The position numbers and the translations under genes were made by a program. From Hymenobacter cavernae (lineage in GTDB: Bacteria; Bacteroidota; Bacteroidia; Cytophagales; Hymenobacteraceae), in the NCBI RefSeq assembly GCF_014641455.1, contig NZ_BMHT01000001.1, positions 62,001-126,000 on the forward strand: a stretch of 64,000 nt of DNA. Reading direction: 5' to 3'. The notes under the pieces were generated by a model. The model did no database searches and was not told the DNA's origin. It worked only from the letters and a program-made list of their open reading frames with translations. Position 1 is the first letter of the stretch. The number at the start of each line of letters is the position of its first letter. Below are positions 49,655-58,811 of the stretch, piece after piece.

Positions 49655-50044
49655 ATGCTGCCCTTACTCCACGTCCACCACATTGCCATCATCTGCTCCG
49701 ATTACGCGGTTTCGAAGCGCTTTTACACAGAAGTGCTGGGCCTCACGATCATTCGGGAAGTGTATAGGGCCGAGCGGCAGTCGTGGAAACTGGACCTGGC
49801 TTTGAACGACCACTACATTATAGAGTTGTTTTCGTTTCCGGGCGCTCCACCGCGCCTATCTCGTCCCGAAGCCATCGGGCTGCGCCACCTGGCTTTTGCC
49901 GTGTCGGACCTAGATGCCACGGTGCAGGAGCTAGCCCGGCTTCAGGTAGCGGCCGAGCCCATCCGGGTAGATGAATTCACCGGCCGCCGTTTCACGTTCA
50001 TCGCCGACCCCGATGATCTGCCCCTAGAATTTTATGAAGTGTAA
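49655..50044 (+). CDS. VOC family protein (glyoxalase/YaeR-like)
   Basis: The 129-residue protein has the two beta-alpha-beta-beta-beta units of the vicinal oxygen chelate fold: LHVHHIAIICSDYAVSKRFY, TEVLGLTIIREVYRAER, YIIELFSFPGAPPRLSRPEA, IGLRHLAFAVSDLDATVQEL and DPDDLPLEFYEV. Metal ligands are likely His of HHIAI, Glu of IIELF, His of LRHLAF and Glu of LEFYEV. This resembles the YaeR/SMU1112c subgroup, with putative lyase or isomerase activity. It stands just upstream of the RAYT element. Confidence 0.92.
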   Translation: MLPLLHVHHIAIICSDYAVSKRFYTEVLGLTIIREVYRAERQSWKLDLALNDHYIIELFSFPGAPPRLSRPEAIGLRHLAFAVSDLDATVQELARLQVAAEPIRVDEFTGRRFTFIADPDDLPLEFYEV

Positions 50045-50106
50045 GCGTACCATGCGACGAGCACGTAAGCGTGGCACGCGACTGGCCTAGGTGCTGACGC
50101 TGTCTT

Positions 50107-50146
50107 GCAGCCAGTGCCCTAAACCAAGCAGGCTTCCTAGCCTGCC
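50107..50146. repeat. REP sequence, left flank of the RAYT gene
   Basis: These 40 bp match, inverted, 50720-50759 in 36 of 40 positions. An internal hairpin GCAGGC...GCCTGC (50129-50145) is the typical REP stem. It lies 16 bp before the transposase ATG. Confidence 0.85.
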
Positions 50147-50162
50147 CCACCAGCCGCCCGGC

Positions 50163-50714
50163 ATGAGCCGCAAATACAAGTTTCGCTCGCAAGACGACCT
50201 ATACTTCATCAGCACCGCCACCATTAACTGGATTGACGTTTTCACCCGTTCGCTTTACAAGGATATTGTAGTAGAAAGCCTGCGTTTCTGCCAGCGCGAA
50301 AAAGATCTGGACATTTATGCGTGGTGCCTGATGACGAACCACTTGCACATGATTATCGGCACGCGGGGGCGTAAAATGGAGCATACCCTGCGCGATATGA
50401 AGCAGTTCACGGCCAAACGCATTCTGGAAGCCCTTGCCGAGCATCCGGAAGAAAGCCGGCACGACTGGATGCTCTGGATGATGGAGCGCGCCGGGCGCCG
50501 CATGCCCGGCAATGACATCTACCAGTTTTGGCAGCACGACAACCATCCGATTGCCGTGTTCACGCCCACGGTGCTCCTCCAAAAGCTGCATTACATTCAT
50601 CAGAACCCCGTGGTAGCCGGCTTTGTCGAGCGGCCCGAAGATTGGCTTTATAGCTCGGCCAAGAATTACTACTCTTCGGATTTGCCTTTGCTGGATGTGC
50701 TGCTTATCGAATAA
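50163..50714 (+). CDS. REP-associated tyrosine transposase (RAYT, IS200/Y1 family)
   Basis: The 183-residue protein begins MSRKYKFRSQDDLYFISTAT. Its HUH motif is in WCLMTNHLHMIIGTRG (HLH, metal-binding His pair), and the likely nucleophile Tyr is in LHYIHQNPVVAG near residue 160. The longer WLYSSAKNYY end is standard in Bacteroidota RAYTs (TnpA_REP). Such single-copy domesticated transposases are thought to mobilise REP sequences. Here the gene is bracketed by two inverted REP copies (50107-50146, 50720-50759). Reading frame and catalytic motifs are intact, so it may be active. Confidence 0.93.
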   Translation: MSRKYKFRSQDDLYFISTATINWIDVFTRSLYKDIVVESLRFCQREKDLDIYAWCLMTNHLHMIIGTRGRKMEHTLRDMKQFTAKRILEALAEHPEESRHDWMLWMMERAGRRMPGNDIYQFWQHDNHPIAVFTPTVLLQKLHYIHQNPVVAGFVERPEDWLYSSAKNYYSSDLPLLDVLLIE

Positions 50715-50719
50715 ACTTA

Positions 50720-50759
50720 GGCAGGCTGGGAAGCCTGCTGGGTTTTGGGCACTGGCTGT
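50720..50759. repeat. REP sequence, right flank of the RAYT gene
   Basis: This is the inverted partner of 50107-50146, with four mismatches in 40. The stem GCAGGC...GCCTGC lies at 50721-50737. It begins 5 bp after the transposase stop codon. Confidence 0.85.
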
Positions 50760-50793
50760 AAGCCAGCGCCAGCTTTCTTATCTACTTCTACCT

Positions 50794-51711
50794 ATGCAAC
50801 GTACTTGCCTTGCCCTGCTCCTGGGTTTATTTCTAAGCTTTATTCCGAACCTAGGTTGTGCCCAAAACACGGGCTTAGTTACCTGGAAGGATATTGCGCA
50901 GCTGCCCGCACCGGCACCCGGCCAGTGCATTTCCTACAGTTCTGATTCACTGCAATTTGGCGAGTTGCGCCTACCTGCTGGCGCGGGGCCGTTTCCGGTT
51001 GTGGTCCTTATTCATGGGGGCTGCTGGCTTTCGGAGTACAACGCGCAGTATATGGCGCATATTGGTGCGGCACTTACCAAGGCGGGCTATGCTACCTGGA
51101 ATCTAGAGTTTCGGCGAGTGGGCAATGCGGGCGGCGGTTGGCCCGGCACGTTTCTAGACGTCGCGCAGGGCACCGACTATGTCCGCCAACTCGCCAAAAC
51201 CTACCCTATTCTCCCGAAGAAAGTAGTAGTGCTGGGGCATTCGGCGGGTGGGCACCTGGCTTTGTGGCTGGCTGCGCGCCGCCGCTTGCCGCGCAATAGC
51301 CCGCTGTACTCCAAGAATCCGTTGAAGCTGAGGGGCATCGTTTCTCTGGCTGGCATCCCCGACCTAGCTGCCTATAGCACGGCGTCCGGCAGCTGCAACG
51401 CAGCAGTTGCCAAGCTGCTAGGTGGTCTGCCCACCGACGTACCCGAACGGTACGCGACGGCGGCGCCCTCGCAACTGTTGCCCTTGCGCGTGCCGCAACG
51501 GCTCATCCAGGGCAATCAGGACCCGATAGTACCCGTGAGCCAGGCACAGGATTTCGCCACGCTAGCGCAAGCGAAGGGCGATGATGCACGCGTAGTCCTA
51601 CTTCCCAACGCTGGTCATTTTGATCTGGTTTATCCACCTTCTCCGGTGTGGCCCACGATAGAAAAGGCCGTACAGGAGCTGCTAGGAAGTCCGCGTGAGC
51701 ATGAGCAGTAA
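50794..51711 (+). CDS. Alpha/beta hydrolase, secreted
   Basis: From the ATG at 50794 the 305-residue product has a signal peptide (MQRTCLALLLGLFLSFIPNL...CAQ). The hydrolase core shows VVVLIHGGCWLSEYN (oxyanion HGG), VVVLGHSAGGHLALW (nucleophile GHSAG), QGNQDPIVPVSQ with the Asp and LPNAGHFDLVYP with the catalytic His. HGG and GHSAGGHLA are typical of the BD-FAE/kynurenine formamidase-like esterases, so an ester substrate is likely. The end overlaps the convergent gene by 30 bp. Upstream codons in the frame overlap the RAYT gene and are excluded. Confidence 0.92.
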   Translation: MQRTCLALLLGLFLSFIPNLGCAQNTGLVTWKDIAQLPAPAPGQCISYSSDSLQFGELRLPAGAGPFPVVVLIHGGCWLSEYNAQYMAHIGAALTKAGYATWNLEFRRVGNAGGGWPGTFLDVAQGTDYVRQLAKTYPILPKKVVVLGHSAGGHLALWLAARRRLPRNSPLYSKNPLKLRGIVSLAGIPDLAAYSTASGSCNAAVAKLLGGLPTDVPERYATAAPSQLLPLRVPQRLIQGNQDPIVPVSQAQDFATLAQAKGDDARVVLLPNAGHFDLVYPPSPVWPTIEKAVQELLGSPREHEQ

Positions 51712-52647
51712 GGCTTGCAAATCCTGGTTGATAAGCCGTACGGCAGCTTGCAGCTCGTTGAGCATATTGGCCCGGATGCGCAGTTCCTCCATGCTATACG
51801 TGCCGCCTTCCCCGAAGAACAACGCTTGTTGGCGCCGGCCTTCCGGCGAATCAGGCTGGGCGAGCTGACCGTAGTGCTGCCAGCGCTGCCGCGTATTGTG
51901 CGCCACGGAGGTTTCGCCGCGGTTGCTGAAGGCTTTTTGCTGCAAGCAATACCACACGCTCGGCGGATACAGCGCCGACGTGTGCTTTTCCGTCCACACA
52001 TCCGTGAGTAAGTTACGCGGGTGCGCAAAGGCAATCTTGCGGTGCGAGGTCAGAGTCAGCAAACCTAGCCCGGCCGTGAGCAACCCACCCCCGATACCAA
52101 AGGCGTATTGCGGGGCCTTCCGCTCAAAAACCGTGGTGCCGACACCCGCCGCCGCACCCACGCCGATCGACAGTACCGTCAGGCGTTGCGCGCGCTGGCT
52201 CTCCTGCTCGGCCAGGTAACCCGCCACTTGGTCGGCCCGCTCGCCTTCGCAGTCCAGTTCGGCGGCGGTGCTGGCAATGGCGGCCGTCATGAGCTGCAAG
52301 TGAGCCAGCACTTTCTGGCGCTGGGCAGCGGTGGCAAGCTTGTTGGCTTCGGTGGGTTGCTGCCGGGCGGCCCGCTCCAGCTGCACGAGCACTTTGAGGG
52401 TTGGCAGCACTCCGGCGGCGTTGGCTATCAATAAATTGCGTCGCGAATACCGGGCGGTGATGGCACTATCGAGCAGCGGCTGAATAGCGGGCAGCGGCGC
52501 CAACGCAGAATCGTACGAGTAGAGTTGCGGCGGGTCGCAGTAGCCAGCTTCTAGTTGCAGCTTCCCATCAGACTGCGAGCGTAGCGCGCAGCTACTCAGC
52601 AGACCTAGGCCTATTAGCCAACTGGCAGAAACACGGAGCAGCTTCAT
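51682..52647 (-). CDS. Lipoprotein of unknown function
   Basis: With the ATG at 52645-52647 the 321-residue product begins MKLLRVSASWLIGLGLLSSC, a lipobox with Cys20. The mature part is mostly helical (LKVLVQLERAARQQPTEANK, MTAAIASTAAELDCEGERAD, YLAEQESQRAQRLTVLSIGV). Near the middle is a Gly/Ala hydrophobic pair (GVGAAAGVGTTVFERK, IGGGLLTAGLGLLTL) that could be a membrane hairpin. The long C-terminal helix (EELRIRANMLNELQAAVRLI) ends ...LLLMLTRTS. No family is recognised. It overlaps the convergent hydrolase gene at its 3' end and is divergent from the SerB-SerA gene. Confidence 0.78.
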   Translation of the reverse strand: MKLLRVSASWLIGLGLLSSCALRSQSDGKLQLEAGYCDPPQLYSYDSALAPLPAIQPLLDSAITARYSRRNLLIANAAGVLPTLKVLVQLERAARQQPTEANKLATAAQRQKVLAHLQLMTAAIASTAAELDCEGERADQVAGYLAEQESQRAQRLTVLSIGVGAAAGVGTTVFERKAPQYAFGIGGGLLTAGLGLLTLTSHRKIAFAHPRNLLTDVWTEKHTSALYPPSVWYCLQQKAFSNRGETSVAHNTRQRWQHYGQLAQPDSPEGRRQQALFFGEGGTYSMEELRIRANMLNELQAAVRLINQDLQALLLMLTRTS

Positions 52648-52755
52648 CAAGGGCCGAAGGTAAACTTCGCCGGTGAAGATAAGCTGAACTAACTTTCCAG
52701 AAAGACTAGCTTCTTTCACGAATGCCAAAGCTTTCCGCCCGATATTGCGGCCGCT

Positions 52756-54651
52756 ATGGCCAAACCCGACCTTCCCTACCTCATTATTGATTTCGACAGC
52801 ACCTTCACCCAAGTCGAAGGACTCGACGAGCTAGCCGACATTGCCCTGCAAGGCCACCCCGACCGCGAGAAAGTAGTAGGCGACATCCGCGCCCTCACCG
52901 ATTCGGGTATGAATGGCAGCATTTCCTTCTCCGAATCACTGCGCCGCAGGCTAGGTCTGCTGAGCGCCCGGCGTGAGCATCTACCGTTGCTGGTGGCGCA
53001 GCTAAAGACGAAAGTTTCGGATAGCATCGTGCGCAACCGCGACTTTTTTCGGCAGTTTCCGGGGCGCGTGTACATCGTGAGCAGCGGCTTCCGCGAGTTC
53101 ATCGAGCCAGTAGTAGCCGACTTTGGCATTGAGGCTAATTACGTGCTAGCCAATACCTTCACCTACGACGAGGCCGGCAACATCACGGGCTTCGACCCAA
53201 GCAATGTGCTCAGCCGCGACGGCGGCAAAATCGAGCAACTGCGCCAGCTCAACCTGCCCGGCGACGTGTACGTGCTCGGCGACGGCTACACCGATTATCA
53301 AATCCGCGAAGCCGGCTTAGCCAATCGTTTCTACGCCTTCACCGAAAATGTGACGCGCGACGCCGTAGTGGCCCGCGCCGACGAAGTGGTGCCCTCTTTC
53401 GACGAATTTCTGTACCAGAATAAACTCCCGATGACGCTTTCTTATCCAAAAAACCGCATCCGTGTTTTGCTGCTCGAAAACATCGAGCCCACCGCCGAAC
53501 AGCTTTTCCGCGAGGAAGGCTATCAGGTTGACATTGTGCAAGGTGGCCTCGACGAAGATGAGCTGGTAGCGCGCATTGAAGGCGTGAGCATCCTAGGTAT
53601 TCGCTCCAAAACGCAAGTGACGCAGCGCGTGCTCGACGCCGCCAACCGTCTGATTGCCGTGGGTGCCTTCTGCATCGGCACCAACCAGATTGATTTGGTG
53701 GGCTGCATGAAAAAGGGCGTAGCCGTGTTCAACGCACCCTTCTCGAACACTCGCTCGGTGGTGGAGCTGGCGTTGTCGGAGATTATTGCACTGGCCCGCC
53801 GCCTGCCCGAAAAGAGCGAAAAGATGCACCAGGGCATCTGGGATAAATCGGCCAAGGGCGCCTTCGAAGTGCGGGGTAAAAAGCTAGGTATCATTGGCTA
53901 CGGCAACATCGGCACGCAGCTGTCGGTGGTGGCCGAAGCGCTCGGGATGCAGGTATTCTACTACGATATTGCGGAGAAGCTCCAGCTCGGCAACGCCCAC
54001 AAAGTGCGCGCCCTGCACGAGCTGCTGCAACAGGTCGATATCGTGACGCTGCACGTTGATGGTCGCACCAGCAACACCAACCTCATTGGCGCTGAGGAAT
54101 TTGCATTAATGAAGCCGGGCACGATCTTCCTCAACAACAGCCGCGGCCACGTCGTAGACGTGTCGGCGCTAGCTGCCGCGCTGCGTTCCGGGCACCTAGG
54201 TGGCGCGGCCGTCGATGTGTTCCCCTACGAGCCGAAAACCAACTCGGAGCCGTTCGAGAATGAACTGCGCGGCCTGCCCAACGTGCTGCTCACGCCGCAC
54301 ATTGGCGGCAGCACCGCCGAGGCCCAGCGCAACATCGCCGAGTTCGTGCCAGAGCGCATCATGCAGTACATCAACTCGGGCAACACCCAGCAGAGCGTCA
54401 ACTTCCCCAACATTCAGCTCCCCGATCAGCAGGCGCACCGCCTCATTCACATCCACGCCAACGTGCCTGGTGTGCTGGCCCGCATCAACAACGTGTTGGC
54501 CAACCGCCACGTCAACATCCTGGGTCAGTACCTGAAAACCAACGAGCACATCGGCTACGTGATTACCGACATCGACAAGCAATACGAGCCGGAGCTAATC
54601 AACGAGCTGCGCCACGTGGAGCACACGATTAAGTTTCGGGTGCTGTATTAA
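52756..54651 (+). CDS. serA: Bifunctional phosphoserine phosphatase-like / D-3-phosphoglycerate dehydrogenase
   Basis: The 631-residue protein fuses two steps of serine synthesis. Residues 1-225 form a SerB-type HAD phosphatase: IIDFDSTFTQVEGLDELADI (nucleophile Asp of DFDST), IVSSGFREFIEPVV, and VYVLGDGYTDYQI (GDGxTD). Residues about 235-545 are a phosphoglycerate dehydrogenase: VGAFCIGTNQIDL, KLGIIGYGNIGTQL (NAD-binding GxGxxG), LNNSRGHVVDVSAL (catalytic Arg nearby) and TPHIGGSTAEAQRNI with the catalytic His. The last 80 residues are an ACT domain (LIHIHANVPGVLARINNVLA), the usual site for serine feedback. All motifs are intact. The intermediate transaminase SerC is not seen here. Confidence 0.9.
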   Translation: MAKPDLPYLIIDFDSTFTQVEGLDELADIALQGHPDREKVVGDIRALTDSGMNGSISFSESLRRRLGLLSARREHLPLLVAQLKTKVSDSIVRNRDFFRQFPGRVYIVSSGFREFIEPVVADFGIEANYVLANTFTYDEAGNITGFDPSNVLSRDGGKIEQLRQLNLPGDVYVLGDGYTDYQIREAGLANRFYAFTENVTRDAVVARADEVVPSFDEFLYQNKLPMTLSYPKNRIRVLLLENIEPTAEQLFREEGYQVDIVQGGLDEDELVARIEGVSILGIRSKTQVTQRVLDAANRLIAVGAFCIGTNQIDLVGCMKKGVAVFNAPFSNTRSVVELALSEIIALARRLPEKSEKMHQGIWDKSAKGAFEVRGKKLGIIGYGNIGTQLSVVAEALGMQVFYYDIAEKLQLGNAHKVRALHELLQQVDIVTLHVDGRTSNTNLIGAEEFALMKPGTIFLNNSRGHVVDVSALAAALRSGHLGGAAVDVFPYEPKTNSEPFENELRGLPNVLLTPHIGGSTAEAQRNIAEFVPERIMQYINSGNTQQSVNFPNIQLPDQQAHRLIHIHANVPGVLARINNVLANRHVNILGQYLKTNEHIGYVITDIDKQYEPELINELRHVEHTIKFRVLY

Positions 54652-54654
54652 GCC

Positions 54655-54981
54655 ATGTCAGAAGAGAAAAGCAGGCTCAGCCTGAAGTCGGCACATGGGT
54701 GCCTTTTCCTCTTCTGGTTCGGCGTATTTCTCTTGCTACTTGGATTGGTGCTCACACTTAAGGGAGTCAAGACCTTTCATTATCCAAGCTCTACCAGTGT
54801 AAAGCCACAGAATGGTACACCCAACATGCTTTTTTGGCTAGGCGGAATGTGCGTTGGTGCAACAGTACTGCTCTTACTAATCTCCCGAATAGATCAAATG
54901 GTTCAACGCAAGAAGGCCGTTAGAAGAGAAGCCCAAGAGCGACGGCGTATTCGCAAGCACCATAAGAAGCGGCATCAGTGA
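54655..54981 (+). CDS. Small two-helix membrane protein
   Basis: The 108-residue product (MSEEKSRLSLKSAHGCLFLF) has two membrane helices (about 14-38 and 58-82) and a strongly basic cytoplasmic tail (QRKKAVRREAQERRRIRKHH, KKRHQ). No family is recognised. Its ATG lies 3 bp after the SerB-SerA stop codon, so translation is probably coupled, although the GC content drops visibly after the fusion gene. Confidence 0.75.
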   Translation: MSEEKSRLSLKSAHGCLFLFWFGVFLLLLGLVLTLKGVKTFHYPSSTSVKPQNGTPNMLFWLGGMCVGATVLLLLISRIDQMVQRKKAVRREAQERRRIRKHHKKRHQ

Positions 54982-55053
54982 GGCTGCGTGTGCTCTAGTC
55001 AATCACAACTAAGTTTGGGAGTTGTATTAAGAACTAAACCCTATCAGCCCGAG

Positions 55054-55108
55054 AAAGGCTAGGTTGCGTTGGCGCTCTGACCTCAACACAACCTAGCTTT
55101 TACTTTTT
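55054..55108 (+). terminator. Terminator with CTAGGT motifs in both arms
   Basis: AAAGGCTAGGTTG (55054-55066) pairs with CAACCTAGCTTT (55089-55100) with one mismatch; T-rich sequence follows. The stem is built from the iterated motif and its complement. Confidence 0.65.
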
Positions 55109-55163
55109 TATGCGCTGAGGCAGACGGCTAATAGATTGATAATGGTCTGTATTGAGAACACCC

Positions 55164-56531
55164 TCACATCCGCTCCCGCACCTGCCCTAGCACGCGCTCC
55201 ATTTCCTTGCGAATCTCGCTGGTCTCGGCTATGTGGTTGTTGTTCATGAAGCTCACGGCCAGCAAACGACCTTTGCGCGTGCGCAGATAGCCGCACAGGT
55301 TGTGATTGTTGGTGAGGGTGCCCGTTTTACCCCAGAACCACGTCCCGCTTTTATCGTGGTACACGCGGCGCAGGGTGCCGTGGCCACCACCTGCCGCCAG
55401 CAGACTCAGCAGCCGCGGCTCGGGAACTTCCTGATGTAGCTTCAGCAGCAAGGCCACCAGCGTGCGGGGCGTTACGAGGTTGAACCGCGAAAGACCGGAG
55501 CCATCCACCCAGCGCGGCACGTCGGGCAGATCAGTGAGGTATTGCCGGCGCACGAGCCGGATGACGCGACTCGTGTCGAGCGAATCTGTACCTAGCTTGC
55601 TGGAGCACATGAGCAGGAGCTGCTCGGCCAGGAAGTTGTCGCTCACTTGCAACATGCGCCGGTAAAGCGAGTCGACGGGCAAGCCGGCGAGGGTACGCAC
55701 CGAATCTTGCAACCTAGGTTGGCGCCACGGCAGCAAACCCACGGGGCGGCGCAAAGTATCTTGCAACAGCTGCCGCAACAGCTCCGGACTGGTCCGGAAA
55801 GGTGTTTCATCCACCCAGTTTTTGGCCGCCGGGAAGTACGTAAACTGATTTTCCAGCAACGCCCGCCGCACATGGTCGGCACTTGTCGCGCCCGTGGGGG
55901 CAGCTTGCACCACCGGATTGAAAAAGCGCGGCCTTACCCTAGGTCGCTGCCCCGACCGGCCGTAGAACCGAACCGTGTGCCCGTAGATCGGAAATGGCCC
56001 GCGCTCCGGCGAGAAGTAGTAGTTGAAATCATCCCAGCCCCAACCCGGCCCAAAGGCATCAACGCACGGAATACCTAGGTAGAAGAGCTTCTCGGGCCGC
56101 TTTTGTAGGAAGTCGAAGGCACGGCGGCTCGGCACATCACCGTGCAAAAGTGTGGGGTCGCCGGTGCCCCAGAAAAGCAGCGAGTCGTGGCGCACCACAT
56201 AGCGCAGGCTAGGTAGCGAATCACCCAGCAGGTGCAGGCCAGCGTATAAGCTAAACAGCTTCATCGTGCTGGCCGGCGTAAAATAACGGTCGGCGTTTAG
56301 CTCGTACAGCTTCTCGCCCGTGACCACATCGGTGATGCACACGCCCACCTGATGTTGGCGCAGCATCGGCGAATCGGTGATGAGCTTGTTGAGCCAGCGC
56401 GGACCGTGGCCCCGATTCAGAGAAGTTTCGGCTTCATCATCGCCGCCGCTAGCAGCAAAGACGAATGTGGTTACTAGAAGCAGCGCCAGCAAAGGCAGAC
56501 GGCGGAAAAGCGTAAGCAGCATAGGCTGCAA
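55164..56531 (-). CDS. dacB: D-alanyl-D-alanine carboxypeptidase/endopeptidase (PBP4, S13 family)
   Basis: The 455-residue enzyme trims the peptide cross-links of peptidoglycan in the periplasm. It starts MQPMLLTLFRRLPLLALLLV, a signal peptide ending at ...FVFAASG. The active-site motifs are YFTPASTMKLFSLY (SxxK, catalytic Ser), LQVSDNFLAEQLLL (SxN) and FWGKTGTLTNNHN (KTG). The segment LLFWGTGDPTLLHGDV and PRWVDGSGLSRFNLVTPRTL are S13 hallmarks. Length and motifs are normal. Its 5' side faces a family A palindrome and the CTP synthase gene. Confidence 0.95.
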   Translation of the reverse strand: MQPMLLTLFRRLPLLALLLVTTFVFAASGGDDEAETSLNRGHGPRWLNKLITDSPMLRQHQVGVCITDVVTGEKLYELNADRYFTPASTMKLFSLYAGLHLLGDSLPSLRYVVRHDSLLFWGTGDPTLLHGDVPSRRAFDFLQKRPEKLFYLGIPCVDAFGPGWGWDDFNYYFSPERGPFPIYGHTVRFYGRSGQRPRVRPRFFNPVVQAAPTGATSADHVRRALLENQFTYFPAAKNWVDETPFRTSPELLRQLLQDTLRRPVGLLPWRQPRLQDSVRTLAGLPVDSLYRRMLQVSDNFLAEQLLLMCSSKLGTDSLDTSRVIRLVRRQYLTDLPDVPRWVDGSGLSRFNLVTPRTLVALLLKLHQEVPEPRLLSLLAAGGGHGTLRRVYHDKSGTWFWGKTGTLTNNHNLCGYLRTRKGRLLAVSFMNNNHIAETSEIRKEMERVLGQVRERM

Positions 56532-56598
56532 GATGCAGCGGTTGCAGGGTAGAATGGAAATTGCGGCAGCGGAAAGTTTTGTGCAAGCAAATCGGGTT

Positions 56599-58431
<1,833 letters not shown>

Positions 58432-58433
58432 AA

Positions 58434-58692
58434 ATGTTGGGTGTTGAAGGTTGAGTGTTGAATGACGTTCAACTTTTAACTCGATGAAGCATTCCGGGAA
58501 CGTCATTCCGACCAGCGGGCGGAGTCTCATGTGCTATGGTAATCCTACTGATTGGAGCTACTACGGCACGCGAGATTCTGTCCGCTGATCGGAATGACGT
58601 TTTTACAATCGGGAAGCACCTAGGTTCCGAAAAGAAAAACAGCTGCCAAATTGTCCGCCATTCAACATTCAAAACTCAACATTCAACATTTC
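58434..58692. repeat. Nested inverted repeats around a diverged family C palindrome
   Basis: An outer pair, roughly 58434-58466 (AATGTTGGGTGTTGAAGG...) and 58661-58692 (...CATTCAACATT), is complementary with several mismatches and built of TGTTGAA units. Inside it lies a diverged family C palindrome, 58499-58602 (CGTCATTCCGACCAGCGG and GATCGGAATGACG ends). A CCTAGG sits at 58620. It fills most of the pyrG-yidC gap. Confidence 0.75.
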
Positions 58693-58706
58693 CCTCTGCC
58701 ACACGC

Positions 58707-58714
58707 TACCTTTG
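58707..58714 (+). promoter_or_regulatory. Bacteroidota -7 box (TACCTTTG) before yidC
   Basis: A second exact TACCTTTG, here 97 bp upstream of the yidC ATG. Identical to the box before pyrG, it supports the assignment of both. The -33 element is unclear. Confidence 0.55.
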
Positions 58715-58811
58715 TGATTGGTTCGCCCACTTTTTGAGGCGGCCTTTTTCTTGTTTCCTCTTTTAGAAGCCGTTAGGGCTTCGTCATTTTCCTCCCCGTC
58801 AGTTCCCGTCA

